From positions 46,424 to 110,423 of the forward strand of contig NZ_LQPJ01000107.1 of NCBI RefSeq assembly GCF_002101785.1: a DNA stretch of 64,000 bases. Reading direction: 5' to 3'. Positions 26,571 through 35,906 of the stretch are shown one piece after another (position 1 is the stretch's first letter; each line of letters opens with the position of its first letter). The notes below the pieces were generated by a model. That model ran no database searches. It was not told the DNA's origin and saw nothing but the letters and a program-made list of their open reading frames with translations. The position numbers were made by a program, and so were the translations under genes. This DNA comes from Mycobacterium palustre (GTDB lineage: Bacteria; Actinomycetota; Actinomycetes; Mycobacteriales; Mycobacteriaceae).

Positions 26571-27186
26571 CTCTTCGCTCTCTTTCTCGGGTACCGCGTT
26601 GTGCGACCAGGGAGGGCAGCACGAAGTCGGTGACGAGCGCCTTCTCGGCTTCGGCATCGAGATCCTCGCGCAGCATCAACATCAGGTAGACGCCGCGCAG
26701 CCATTCGACGGCGCGGTCGTCGCTGACTTCGGGCCGGATCTCGCCGCGCTCACGGGCGCGCCGCAGCATGGGGCCCAGGACGTCCAAAACGATTCCCTGC
26801 ATGGACGATTCGTGGCCGGTGATCAACCGGCGCAGGGACACGGTTTCGGTGGTGTCCAGCAGATGCCCCAATTCCGGATCGGAGCGGGCTGCGTCCACTG
26901 TGGCGATCGAGGTCTCCAACAGCAGCTCGTCAAATGGGGCGTCGCGGTCGGCGATGGGCCGGATGCCCTCTCCCAATTCGCGCAGTCGGGTCACGATCGC
27001 GGCTTCGGTGATCTCGCGGCGAGTCAGGCCGAGCCGGTAGACGCCGGTGCGTCCGATACCCGACTCCTTGGCGATGTCCTGCATCGTGGTCCGGTCAACG
27101 CCATAGCGTGCGAAACAGCGGCGAGCGGCATCGATCACCCGGTCGGGGAGGGCAAGTTGGTCATTGTCGGAAAGCACAGCGACCAT
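26311..27186 (-). CDS. TetR-family regulator with abnormal C-terminal extension
   Basis: The ATG at 27186 directly follows the stop of the AveC-like remnant and has GGAGG upstream. Residues about 14-60 contain the helix-turn-helix (RTTMQDIAKESGIGRTGVYRL). The regulator domain should end near residue 195 (DFVLPSLVAQRGT). The frame instead continues about 90 residues, overlapping the flavoprotein relic by 260 bp out of frame, and that tail is Arg-rich and meaningless. A small indel probably removed the true stop. The DNA-binding part looks intact. Confidence 0.75.
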   Translation of the reverse strand: MVAVLSDNDQLALPDRVIDAARRCFARYGVDRTTMQDIAKESGIGRTGVYRLGLTRREITEAAIVTRLRELGEGIRPIADRDAPFDELLLETSIATVDAARSDPELGHLLDTTETVSLRRLITGHESSMQGIVLDVLGPMLRRARERGEIRPEVSDDRAVEWLRGVYLMLMLREDLDAEAEKALVTDFVLPSLVAQRGTRERERRDDSQRQERTSRARTGFHRRCRAVRPHRGLPLTGSRGFGRRLGEARSNRRDDPHSPRTGLPHGGGRHHPRRDPAQDGEADPGCQRHR

Positions 27187-28140
27187 CTAACCGCCTCCGG
27201 TCGCGGTGCTGCGGGTGTATTTGAGCTGTGTCAAATACTGGTTGGGGCACAGCGGTTTTCCGGGTTGACCGCAATAGATGCTGCCCTGCTGATAGGACGG
27301 CAGCACGGGAATGCTGGTCATGCCACCGGTCATCGCCACCCAGTCGTTGGGGATCTGGTAGGCCACCAGGGTGGTGAAGCCCGCCCAGCCACAGACCGCA
27401 AGGATGGATAGCAGCGTCTTGATCCGGGGGCCGACAGCCAGCTTGTCTACGTCACGGTCCACCGCGCAGCGACCGTTCGCGTCCCGTCCGTCCCGCAGCC
27501 AGGTGAACATCAAGCAGTACGACGAAATGAACAGCAGCTCGGTCAGCGGTAGCCGGTGGGTGGTGCCGGCCCACAGTGTCAGTGCGTCCGGCGAGGACAC
27601 ATAGGTGTACACGCCCATTCGGTTCCCGAAGGTGGCCAGATATCCGAAGGCCACCATGAAAGACGCCAGCACGACGGCATACAAACCGACGGTGCTCAGG
27701 GACGAGAACCGTGTGCGCAGGGCATCAAGGTACGCGCATCCCACGATGGCGGCGCCCACCCCAGCCAGATGTAGGCCGGCATGCACCAGCCCAGGCTCCA
27801 CGCCCATCGATCGGCCTGGGGCGCGGCGAATCCGGGGAACTGCCTGGCCCAGGTGCCCAAGCTCAGGGAGTGGGCGTTCATCGCCCAGGTGGGGTTGAAC
27901 ATCTGGCACAGCACGTCGAGGACCGAGGCGAATAGTCCGCCCAGGAACAGCTTCCCGTCCAGAGTGACGGTCCGCTCGCGGTAGGCCGGGCGCACCAGCG
28001 TGAGCCAGAGCAGGAACGCGAACACCGAAAGGCTGACCACCTCGGTCAGCCGGATGACCCAGCCGAAGGAATACGGATCGGGACCGGGGTCGACGGGCGT
28101 GGCCTGTGGGGATAGCAGCCACCTCGTCCAGCAGGTCCCC
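27187..28140 (-). pseudogene. AveC-like membrane protein, frameshifted
   Basis: This is the paralogue of the intact gene at 4295. The N-terminal half is read in one frame (DPYSFGWVIRLTEVVSLSVF; RTVTLDGKLFLGG; FNPTWAMNAHSLSLGTW). The C-terminal half is in another after about 27750 (GAAIVGCAYLDALRTRF to IPNDWVAMTGG and a Cys-rich tail). No start codon is evident near 28140. The shared LTLDG, GSW/GTW, PN.WV and CP features mark the family. The TetR gene follows with no gap, so this was an AveC-like - TetR - flavoprotein operon. Confidence 0.8.
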
Positions 28141-28175
28141 CCGTACTTTGTTCCAGATCGTATATATTGACCCCG

Positions 28176-29779
28176 ATGAGCAACTCACCAACGCCCTTGG
28201 TCGAGCAGCCGAACCTGCTGCACATGGTCAGCTCCCCCGACACCTTACTTTTCCACGGGCAACGTCGCCGAGGCGGCCCCCGGCGTGCACACACCGCTCG
28301 GCTGGAGCACGGCCTGACCCAACTGGTGCTTTCTGAGGTCGTCGTCGCACTCGGCGCATGGTCGCGCCGGCCTGACGTGTCCGACGCCAACCGGCGGTTC
28401 GGCTGCATCCTCTAAGGACCATACGCCGCCAACATCAACACTTTTCGTGCCTTCGGCGATCGAATGCCCGGAACCACGGGCGGCGCGGTGGAGATCCAGT
28501 TCTTCGGCGCCAAGATGTCGCAAGAGCGCAATCGCCCGGTCCGCCACACGTATCCGGTTGTGGCGGTCAAGATGCCATGGAATGCGGTGCAGACCCCGCG
28601 TCAGGTCGCCGCGTACCGGGCAGACAACTACACCTGGTGGACGAACCGGGTTTGCGACCGTCCACCGTCCGGGCTGGCCGAAGGACTTGCGGCCCTTACC
28701 GAAGGCAGCCGACGCTACGTTCCGGTCATGCGTGCGCACTGCATCGTCACGCTTCGCCCAGGCCTTCTATGACCGACTCGCCAAGCCGTGCGCCGCCGCC
28801 GGAATGGAGGGCCGGGAACGGAGCTGGTGAGCGGGTACGGCGGCATGGAGGAGTCGGCCGTGGTCGCCGATGTGCGCGAACTGGCCGACGGTCACCTTAC
28901 GGAGAAGGAGTTCATCCGCCGGCACGAGTACCACGGCCGCGGCGAGGGCGACGTGTCGAGCCGCTCCTGGCGCGAAGACCTCACGCCGATCCGGGCATTG
29001 GCCGGGGCCTACCGCAAGTCCGGGGCCGATACCCTGGCCAACGCGGCGTCCACCCGAACATCACGTCAATCCGCAGAACGGGAACTGCGAGCGCGCCTGC
29101 CCCGGTCGCGCAGGCCGTTGGGGGCACCGACGCTGGCGCTACGCGCCGGTTCGTGCTCGGCCACGAGGTCGGCAAGGCCGGGTTCCTGTTGGCCATAGAT
29201 GGGATGCGCGCCGGCGCCCGGGCCGCCGGCCCAGCGCTGCCCGTCGAGGGTGTATTGGACAACACCGAGGACGTGTTCTTCCTGACCCTCGACGAAATAC
29301 TCACCGACCCCCGAGTCGACCGTGGCGACGTGATCGGCGAGCGCCGAACGTATTACACCCGGTACAAGACGTTGGACCTCCCGCTCACCTGGCAGGGCAA
29401 CCCCATACCGGTGCCGTTAGACGCAGCGACCAGCCTGCCCAACGCGTCGATATCGTCTCGGGCATGGGTGTCAGCGCCGGAATCGCCGAAGGCACGGTGC
29501 GGGTCGTCCGCGATGCCGACAGCGACCAGGCCGATGATTTCGAACCCGGCGACATCCTGGTGTGCCGCATCACCGACCCGTCGTGGGCTCCGCTGTTGTC
29601 AGTCGCCGCGGCCGTCGTGATCGACATCGGCGGGTCGCTGTCCCACGGCGCCATCGTTTCCCGCGAACTCGGAATCCCTTGTGTCATCGACACTGTGGAC
29701 GGCAGTCGCAAATTGCGCACGGGCGAACGGGTGACCGTCGACGGTGGTGGCGGGCTCGGTGCGGGTGCAGCTACGGTAG
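28176..29779 (+). pseudogene. Half-dikinase (central plus swivelling-His domain), heavily frameshifted
   Basis: The homologue of the intact genes at 54077 and 39727 is spread over all three frames. Pieces in order are MSNSPTPLVEQPNLLHMVSS, VAEAAPGVHTPLGWST, ANINTFRAFGDRMPGTTGG, HLTEKEFIRRHEYHGRGEGDVSSRSW and DILVCRITDPSWAPLLSVAA. Then GGSLSHGAIVSRELGIPCV carries the expected swivelling His. At least four shifts and in-frame stops are needed, so it is dead. Its overall length (about 1.6 kb) matches the intact half-dikinases, showing that the ATP-grasp domain was already absent before decay. The stop at 29777-29779 overlaps the opposing TetR end. Confidence 0.85.
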
Positions 29780-30376
29780 CGGCCGGCGGGCAATCTGTTT
29801 CGCGGTGGCCGAGTCGACACCGAAGCCGCGCAGCATCATCTCCGCTCCCCGCGACTCCGTCTTGGGGCCCGGCGGAATGCGGCCGGCCAAGATGGCCCGG
29901 ATGGCCGCCAAGGCCGCGCCGACGATCGATGTCAGGGCCAGCTCGAGATCGTCGACGGCGAATCGACCGGATTTCCGTCCCCGGGAAAGGGTCTCCATGG
30001 CCCAGGGTGTCACCGCATCCTCGAAAATCGCATTGACGCGGTCGAGTTCGACGAGGACCCGCGCCAGTTCGGGCTCGTCCCGACTGAAACGCAGGAAACG
30101 CCGGTACGACACCGAGGCCGCCTCGGCGGGATCGGCGAACTCGAGCGCATCGGCACCGATCGTCGCGGCCAGGCCGGCAAGTACATCGGCCACGACCGCC
30201 TCGATGAGGGCGTCCTTGGACTCGAAATACGTGTAAAAGGTGCCGAAGCCAAGGTCGGCGCGATTGGTGACGTCGCCTATCCGAAGGTCCGACACACCGT
30301 TCTCGGCGATCAGCCGGTGGGCCGCGGTCAGGAGCCGTTGCCGAGCCTCGGCCTTACGACGATCGCGGCGTCCCAT
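29771..30376 (-). CDS. TetR-family regulator
   Basis: The 201-aa form starts at ATG 30376 (MGRRDRRKAEARQRLL). A longer reading to 30490 would overlap the divergent flavoprotein start and adds non-TetR sequence. The helix-turn-helix is DLRIGDVTNRADLGFGTFYTYFESKDALIEAV. It resembles the TetR at 32071 (shared LG.(F/S)FY.YF.SK..L..AV, then LARVLVE/FARLLVN). It is divergent from the CrtI-like flavoprotein at 30468 and probably represses it from the 91-bp gap. Confidence 0.87.
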   Translation of the reverse strand: MGRRDRRKAEARQRLLTAAHRLIAENGVSDLRIGDVTNRADLGFGTFYTYFESKDALIEAVVADVLAGLAATIGADALEFADPAEAASVSYRRFLRFSRDEPELARVLVELDRVNAIFEDAVTPWAMETLSRGRKSGRFAVDDLELALTSIVGAALAAIRAILAGRIPPGPKTESRGAEMMLRGFGVDSATAKQIARRPLP

Positions 30377-30467
30377 GGGGGCGGCCGACAGAGTCACGAG
30401 GACAGTATCGCATTCGATCCCTACCTCATTCTTGATTTTGTAATCGAGTTCGATGAGGATCACAGGT

Positions 30468-32066
30468 ATGACGAAAGCCGCCCTCCCCACCGAAGCCGAC
30501 TACGTGGTGATCGGGGCCGGTCACAACGGCCTGACCGCCGCGTGCTACCTGGCCCGCGCCGGGTTTCGCGTGGCCGTCCTGGAGGCATCGCCCACCGTGG
30601 GCGGCATGACCTCCACCAACGCGACGCTGCCGAAGGCGCCGGGCCACTATTTCAACGAGGGCGCAATCCAGTTGACCGGGATCTTCCGGCTGTCCGGTGT
30701 TGCCGAAGAGCTCGAGTTGCACAAGTACGGCCTGCAGCAGATCTCGGTGGACCCCGCACACATCCAGTTGGCTCCCGACGGCAGCTCGTTGGCGATCTGG
30801 AAGGACGCCAGTCGCACCGCCGACGAGCTACGCCGGTTCTCGCCGAAGGACGCCCGAGCCTGGCTCGACATGTCCAACGCGCTGGCACCGATCATGGACG
30901 TGGTCGTCGCGTACATGAAGTCCCATCCGCTGCGGCCATTCAACCGTGAGATGGCCGGCTCACTGCTGGGTGCCACCCGCCATCTCAAGCGGGTGTGGGG
31001 CCTGCGGAACATGCTGACCGCGTCGCACACGGAGTTTCTCGAGGAGACATTCGAAACCGAGTTGCCCAAAGGCGCACTTGCGGCCATGGCCGCGTTTTCG
31101 CAGATGCGCCTGGATGCGACGGCCTGGGCGATGATCTATCTCGGTGTCGTACAGAAGATTTCGAACGCGATGCCGGTCGGTGGCACGGGCGCGCTACCGG
31201 CCGCATTGCAGCGCTGCCTCACCGCGCTTGGTGGCACGGTGCACACCGACAGCCGGGTGGAGCGGCTCGCCGTGTCGAGTGATCGCGTGACCGGAGTGCT
31301 CCTCGAATCCGGACAGTTCATCAGATCCCGTCATGGTGTGCTGACCACCTGCAGCCCAGTCGTCACGCTGAACGAACTGCTGCCGCCGAACACGCTGAAC
31401 ACCAAATTGTCGGTGCGCGCCAAAGACATTCCGATCCGCAAGACGCACGCCACGTCGCTCAAGATCAACGTCGCCCTCGAGGGCCGCGTGACGATGAAAA
31501 AACACGAGGAGTGGCGCGGAGACGGTCTGGACCTGCGCAAGTACCTCACCGCCTGGCACACCCTCGAAGAGCAGGATGCCGGCTGGAACGCTCTGGTTCG
31601 CGGCCGGTGGCCCGACCCGGTCCCGGTGAGCTGCGCCATCATCCCCACCGCGGTCGATCCCACCCAGGCCCCCGAGGGGCGCGACAACCTGTGGCTGTGG
31701 TCCGGCGTTGTCCCCGTGACGCCAGAAGAGCCGTGGGAGGACGTGCGCGACAAGATCGGCGACAACGTGTTACGCGATGCCGCACAATATTACAACGGTC
31801 TGGACAAACTCGAGATCGATCGGTCTGTGTTGGGCGGACCCGATCTCGAAGCGAGGTTCAATGCCCCGGCGGGCAACGTCTATCACGTCGACCCGCTGAT
31901 CTCACGGTTCGGGCCGCTCAAGCCGGCGGCCGGACTGGCTGGCTATCGGACACCGGTCAAGGGGCTGTACCTCAGCGGTGCGGGCACCCATCCCGTCGGC
32001 GGTGTGTGCGCGCTGCCGGGCAAGCTCGCCGCCCAGACGGCCATTCGCGACCACAAGAAGGGGTGA
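30468..32066 (+). CDS. CrtI-like FAD oxidoreductase (phytoene-desaturase family)
   Basis: This 532-aa protein has N-terminal YVVIGAGHNGLTAACYLARAG and the C-terminal GLYLSGAGTHPVGGVCALPGKLAA, the pair of FAD motifs diagnostic of carotenoid-desaturase-like enzymes. Such enzymes desaturate or isomerise isoprenoid chains; the substrate here is not known. GAGGA eight bases before ATG 30468 fixes the start. It is flanked by two TetR genes, one divergent (30376) and one convergent (32071). Relatives in this window are at 47769 and 63555. A weak CCTCAT/ATGAGG inverted pair (30424-30458) spans its promoter. Confidence 0.88.
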   Translation: MTKAALPTEADYVVIGAGHNGLTAACYLARAGFRVAVLEASPTVGGMTSTNATLPKAPGHYFNEGAIQLTGIFRLSGVAEELELHKYGLQQISVDPAHIQLAPDGSSLAIWKDASRTADELRRFSPKDARAWLDMSNALAPIMDVVVAYMKSHPLRPFNREMAGSLLGATRHLKRVWGLRNMLTASHTEFLEETFETELPKGALAAMAAFSQMRLDATAWAMIYLGVVQKISNAMPVGGTGALPAALQRCLTALGGTVHTDSRVERLAVSSDRVTGVLLESGQFIRSRHGVLTTCSPVVTLNELLPPNTLNTKLSVRAKDIPIRKTHATSLKINVALEGRVTMKKHEEWRGDGLDLRKYLTAWHTLEEQDAGWNALVRGRWPDPVPVSCAIIPTAVDPTQAPEGRDNLWLWSGVVPVTPEEPWEDVRDKIGDNVLRDAAQYYNGLDKLEIDRSVLGGPDLEARFNAPAGNVYHVDPLISRFGPLKPAAGLAGYRTPVKGLYLSGAGTHPVGGVCALPGKLAAQTAIRDHKKG

Positions 32067-32070
32067 CGGG

Positions 32071-32769
32071 CTAGTCGACCTTCTTGCCTTGCTTCGAATC
32101 GGCCGCGCGAACGACGGCTTCCGCCTCGTGCGGGGGTAGGCCGAGTGACGCCAGCACGTGACGGGCGAATGCCTCGTGGGCGTGCGCACCGTGGCGACCA
32201 GCAAGGATCTCCCGGATCAGCGCGAACGCGCCGCCGATCACCGCGGTGAGCAGGACCTCGATATCGGCGACAACAAAACGCCCGCTTTCGATTCCACGCT
32301 CGACGGCGATGCGCGCGGGCTGGTGAACGGCGTTGCCGAACAATGCTTCCGAGTGGCCGATGTTGACGAGCAGGCGGGCGAAGTCCGGCTCGTCGTAGGC
32401 GAGCCGAATGACGCGAAGATTGGCAAGCGCCACGACCTCGGCCGGGTCGGTGTCGTCGTCGACGTTGGTGATGATCGCCGACGTCAGGTCCGACAGACTC
32501 TCGCTGATAACGGCCTCGAGGAGCTCCTCCTTGGACTGGAAGTAGTTGTAAAAGGAACCCAGGGCGACGTCGGCCTCTTCGGTGATCTCCTGAATACGCA
32601 GGCCGGCAACGCCTTTCGCGGCAATCAGCGTCCGGCCGGCGTCCAGCAACAAGCGGCGGGTGCGCAGCCGCTGACGCTCGACACGCGTCGTAGCCTTGGG
32701 CTTGGTTTCCGACGGCACATCCGAATTCTTACCGGATGAATCGGTTTTCACTCTTGAAAATCCATTCAT
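32071..32769 (-). CDS. TetR-family regulator
   Basis: The 232-aa product has the helix-turn-helix RIQEITEEADVALGSFYNYFQSKEELLEAV (about 60-90) and an acidic-to-basic tail. The ATG at 32769 is used; an internal GTG giving MKTDSSGKN is possible because the extended palindrome 32736-32769 overlaps the first codons. It is divergent from the membrane protein - AttH-like - APH-like operon at 32825, its likely target. Its stop lies four bases from the stop of the CrtI-like gene. Confidence 0.87.
   Translation of the reverse strand: MNGFSRVKTDSSGKNSDVPSETKPKATTRVERQRLRTRRLLLDAGRTLIAAKGVAGLRIQEITEEADVALGSFYNYFQSKEELLEAVISESLSDLTSAIITNVDDDTDPAEVVALANLRVIRLAYDEPDFARLLVNIGHSEALFGNAVHQPARIAVERGIESGRFVVADIEVLLTAVIGGAFALIREILAGRHGAHAHEAFARHVLASLGLPPHEAEAVVRAADSKQGKKVD
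32736..32769. promoter_or_regulatory. 34-bp extended palindrome at TetR start
   Basis: Nested inverted arms ATGAAT...ATTCAT (32736-32741, 32764-32769) and TTTTCA...TGAAAA (32745-32750, 32755-32760) are symmetric about one centre. Two such arm pairs on one axis are unlikely by chance. The site overlaps the TetR start and lies 56 bp before the divergent operon, so it could autoregulate the TetR and control the operon. Confidence 0.65.
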
Positions 32770-32824
32770 TGGCCGTTAGTTTAGTCCTACTGGCGTTGAC
32801 TGGCTCACAATTGGGGGAGCGGCG

Positions 32825-33694
32825 ATGATCACGACGACCTTAACGACAATTCCGCAGCCGCCGGTCGATGCTGTGATGCCCAAGGTGGCTGAGACGATTT
32901 TCAACATCTTCATCTTCATTCCGCTGGGCGTCGCGCTCGCCCTGGCGTTACGCAAGCTGTTTAAGGGCGGGGGGCCGCTGCTGCTCTACTGCATCCTCGG
33001 CGGCGCCCTGGCGGCCGGCTTCGAGCCGGTCGTCGACGTACTCGGCTTGGTGTTCTTGAAGGAGCGGGGCGCGCTGGGCACCTTCACGATCCTGGATCGC
33101 ACGATGCCGCTCTACATTTGCTTCGTCTACCCCTGGTACGTGGGAGGGCTGGGCTACCTGGCCTACAAGCTGTTCACACGCGGCGTCACGATGCGTGACC
33201 TGTTTCTGCTCTGGGCGACAGACTTTCTCGTCGATATCTTCTTGGAAAGCCCCGGCATCCTCGCGGGTACCTACCTGTATTACGGTCACCAGCCGTTCAA
33301 CCTCTGGGGATTTCCCCTGTGGTGGGGATTCGTCAACCCGGTGATGCCGATGGTGGCCGGCGCGTTGATCTTTCACCTCCGGCCGCATCTCGACACGGCG
33401 TGGAAGCTGCCCGCCGTGATCGCGTGCATCCCGATGGCCGACGGCATCGCCAACGGCGCCACCGCGGCGCCGATGTGGGCGGCGCTCAACCAAGCCGACG
33501 TGTCCTACGTCTGGACATACCTGGCCTCCTTCGTCACACTCGGGCTGGCACTGTTCTCGGTGTGGATCATCGGGCTCTCGGTCGTCGGCCGCGGCGACCT
33601 CGCACACCCGGAGTCGGAAACGTTGTGGCAGAAGCTTAAAGCGATCTCGGCGCCGTCCCCTCGGACTTCCGCACCAAGGCCCGTCAACGTCTAG
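32825..33694 (+). CDS. Polytopic membrane protein, paralogue of 5505-6320
   Basis: This 289-aa protein has about seven transmembrane helices. Signature residues shared with 5505-6320 are D/E-rich helix FLVDIFLESP, TYLYYGHQPFN, and GFPLWWGFVNPVMP. The ATG at 32825 follows GGGGAGCGGCG. The AttH-like gene starts eight bases after its stop, so they are co-transcribed, with the APH-like gene third. As with its paralogue, a flavoprotein gene lies close by (30468). Family uncertain; a membrane-bound cyclase or isomerase is a guess. Confidence 0.75.
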   Translation: MITTTLTTIPQPPVDAVMPKVAETIFNIFIFIPLGVALALALRKLFKGGGPLLLYCILGGALAAGFEPVVDVLGLVFLKERGALGTFTILDRTMPLYICFVYPWYVGGLGYLAYKLFTRGVTMRDLFLLWATDFLVDIFLESPGILAGTYLYYGHQPFNLWGFPLWWGFVNPVMPMVAGALIFHLRPHLDTAWKLPAVIACIPMADGIANGATAAPMWAALNQADVSYVWTYLASFVTLGLALFSVWIIGLSVVGRGDLAHPESETLWQKLKAISAPSPRTSAPRPVNV

Positions 33695-33702
33695 GAGCGA
33701 TC

Positions 33703-34746
33703 ATGGCCCTTCCCACACATCCCGCCGAATCCGACCTGTGGCTGCCGCTGCCGGCGGCCGGCGAGCAATGGGATCCGCATCTGATCCACACGCACTACTT
33801 CGGCTTCTGCGTTCCCGAAGCCGCCATCGGCGCGTTCCTCTACGTGCGCTACCAGCCGGCGTTCCCGCTGTCACAGGGCGGCGTCTGCATCTTCGAGGGC
33901 ACCGACAACGTCGAGTACACCGACATGGCATTCCTCGATTACGAGGTCACCATGCCCTGGCCGCGCGTCCAGGGAAACACGATCACCACGGATAACGGGT
34001 TGACCATCGATTTCCTCGAGCCCGGCAAGATCGCGCAGATCACTTACCGCAGTACTGACGGGGGCACCGCCATCGACGTCGTCGCGGAGGCCGTGACGCC
34101 GCTACTGGCCCGCGGACATGTTATGCCCGGTGAGGAAGACCACCACGATATGGCACGCGAGCCTGGCGGCACCGAGCAGTTCATGCACATGACCGGCGAA
34201 TTGCTGCTGGACGGCACCACGTATCCGGTCGACTGTTATGCGCCCCGCGACCGCTCCTGGCGCCAGATCCGGGTGGAACGCCGCGGTGCGGTACGGGTCC
34301 CGCCCGTCGGCTGGTCACCCATGTACTTCGGTCCCGACCTCATCTTCAACCAGATCAGTTTCGAGCCGCCGGACACCAACCCCGCCTGGGCGGGGCTGTA
34401 CGACGTCGGGGACCGGCCGTCGCATCACTTCGCTTGGGTTCAGCGGGGAGCGGAAACCCGGTCGATCAAATGGGTGCGCCGCAACGTCTTCGAATATCAC
34501 CCGCGCATTCATCTGCCAATCCGACAAGAGATCACCACCGAAGACGAAACCGGGGAGATCTACCGATTCCAGGGTGAGGCGATTGCGTGCGCGTCGCTGC
34601 CTGCCTGGCCCAACGCGGCATTCCACGACAGCGTGTACCGCTGGACCGATGAGCGGGGCCGAACCACTCACGCGACGTACCAGGAACTCTGGTTCGACGA
34701 ATACCAGCGGATGATGAAGCGCCGGGCTTTGGCGGCCTGGCACTAA
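33703..34746 (+). CDS. AttH/CrtC-like protein (paralogue 2)
   Basis: This 347-aa protein carries the shared signature as PVDCYAPRDRSW (176-186). YFGFCVPE near residue 32 matches YFGFSVPE of the copy at 59257, which shows the two are closer to each other than to the one at 3235. Trp- and Pro-rich strands fit a lipocalin-like barrel. It sits between a polytopic membrane protein and an APH-like kinase. The same AttH-APH pairing in reversed order occurs at 58181-60282. It may bind or hydrate a hydrophobic molecule. Confidence 0.7.
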   Translation: MALPTHPAESDLWLPLPAAGEQWDPHLIHTHYFGFCVPEAAIGAFLYVRYQPAFPLSQGGVCIFEGTDNVEYTDMAFLDYEVTMPWPRVQGNTITTDNGLTIDFLEPGKIAQITYRSTDGGTAIDVVAEAVTPLLARGHVMPGEEDHHDMAREPGGTEQFMHMTGELLLDGTTYPVDCYAPRDRSWRQIRVERRGAVRVPPVGWSPMYFGPDLIFNQISFEPPDTNPAWAGLYDVGDRPSHHFAWVQRGAETRSIKWVRRNVFEYHPRIHLPIRQEITTEDETGEIYRFQGEAIACASLPAWPNAAFHDSVYRWTDERGRTTHATYQELWFDEYQRMMKRRALAAWH

Positions 34747-34787
34747 CGCGCTGTCGCACGCGCATATTGGCGCAAAAGGAGCATACG

Positions 34788-35906
34788 ATGGCCTTGCAGA
34801 ACGTCATCGATACGGAGCTGGCCGCCGAGCGCCTCGCCGGCTGGCTGCAATCGAAATGGCCACGGGCGCGGGACATCACGGTGACCGACGTGCTCATTCC
34901 CGGCGCCGGCGGACTCTCCAACGAGACGGTGCTGTTCACGGCGAGCTGGGTCGACGCCGGCGGCCCGCAGACCCGGGGCATGGTCGCCCGCGTACAACCC
35001 GTCCGTCCGGGAGTGTTTCCCGAATACGACCTGAACAAAGAAGCGACCGTCATCACCGCGCTCGCCGATCACTCTGACGTTCCGGTGCCAGCGGTCTACT
35101 TCTTCGAAGACGACCCGTCCGTCTTCGGTGCGCCATTCCTGGTCATGCAGCGCATCGACGGTCGCATACCCGCTGACGACCCACCGTTCACCGCTACGGG
35201 ATGGGTGTTGGACCTGACGCCGGATCAGCGACGCCAAATGTGGCACAACAGCATCGACGTTCTGGCGCAGATCCACAGCGTCGACTGGCGCGCGCTCGGG
35301 CTGGAATTCCTGGACTCACCAGGAAACCAAAGCGGCCTCGACGCTGGTCTGGCCCAATGGCGACGCACCTTCGACTGGGCGGCCGAGGGCGAACCGAATC
35401 CGACGCTCGAGGCGGCGCTGCACTGGTTGGACGAGCACCGTCCAAACCCCGATCAACCCAAAGTTCTCAATTGGGGCGATGCCCGGGTGGGCAACATCAT
35501 CTTCTCCGACGACCTCGCCCCCGCGGGTGTACTCGACTGGGAGATGGTGGCACTGGCCAGCCGTGAACAAGACCTGGGCTGGTGGCTGTTCTTGATGCGC
35601 CACCACACCGAAGGCGTCGGTCTCCCCCTCCCGGCCGGTATCCCCGACCGCGAGGAAACCATCGACTACTACCAACGGGCGACCGGTCACACACTTCGCC
35701 ATCTCGACTACTACGAAGTCCTGGCCGGCACCCGCCTGGCCATTCTGATGGTTCGCGCCGCGCACATGATGATCGACGCGGGACTGCTGCCGCCGGACTC
35801 CCCCATGGCACAAAGCAATCCGGCAAGCCAGCTCGTCGCGAAGCTCCTTGACTTGCCAGCGCCCGCCGGCACCACCACCAGCTTTATCGGCAATCGAGGC
35901 CATTGA
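34788..35906 (+). CDS. APH-like phosphotransferase-family protein
   Basis: The 372-aa form starts at ATG 34788, seven bases after AAAAGGA. It has the aminoglycoside-phosphotransferase/choline-kinase fold: PGAGGLSNETVLF near 40, a catalytic loop and a metal motif VLDWEMV near 250. In the loop the usual HGDxxxxN reads WGDARVGN (229-236): Asp and Asn are kept, His is replaced by Trp. Mycobacterial relatives are often next to acyl-CoA dehydrogenases and may phosphorylate hydroxy-acyl substrates. It is the third gene of the operon from 32825. Confidence 0.82.
   Translation: MALQNVIDTELAAERLAGWLQSKWPRARDITVTDVLIPGAGGLSNETVLFTASWVDAGGPQTRGMVARVQPVRPGVFPEYDLNKEATVITALADHSDVPVPAVYFFEDDPSVFGAPFLVMQRIDGRIPADDPPFTATGWVLDLTPDQRRQMWHNSIDVLAQIHSVDWRALGLEFLDSPGNQSGLDAGLAQWRRTFDWAAEGEPNPTLEAALHWLDEHRPNPDQPKVLNWGDARVGNIIFSDDLAPAGVLDWEMVALASREQDLGWWLFLMRHHTEGVGLPLPAGIPDREETIDYYQRATGHTLRHLDYYEVLAGTRLAILMVRAAHMMIDAGLLPPDSPMAQSNPASQLVAKLLDLPAPAGTTTSFIGNRGH

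Noticed and set aside
30424..30458. CCTCAT/ATGAGG inverted pair before the CrtI-like gene
   Set aside because: Only six bases per arm with a 23-bp spacer, and the right arm is the Shine-Dalgarno region; too weak to call an operator.
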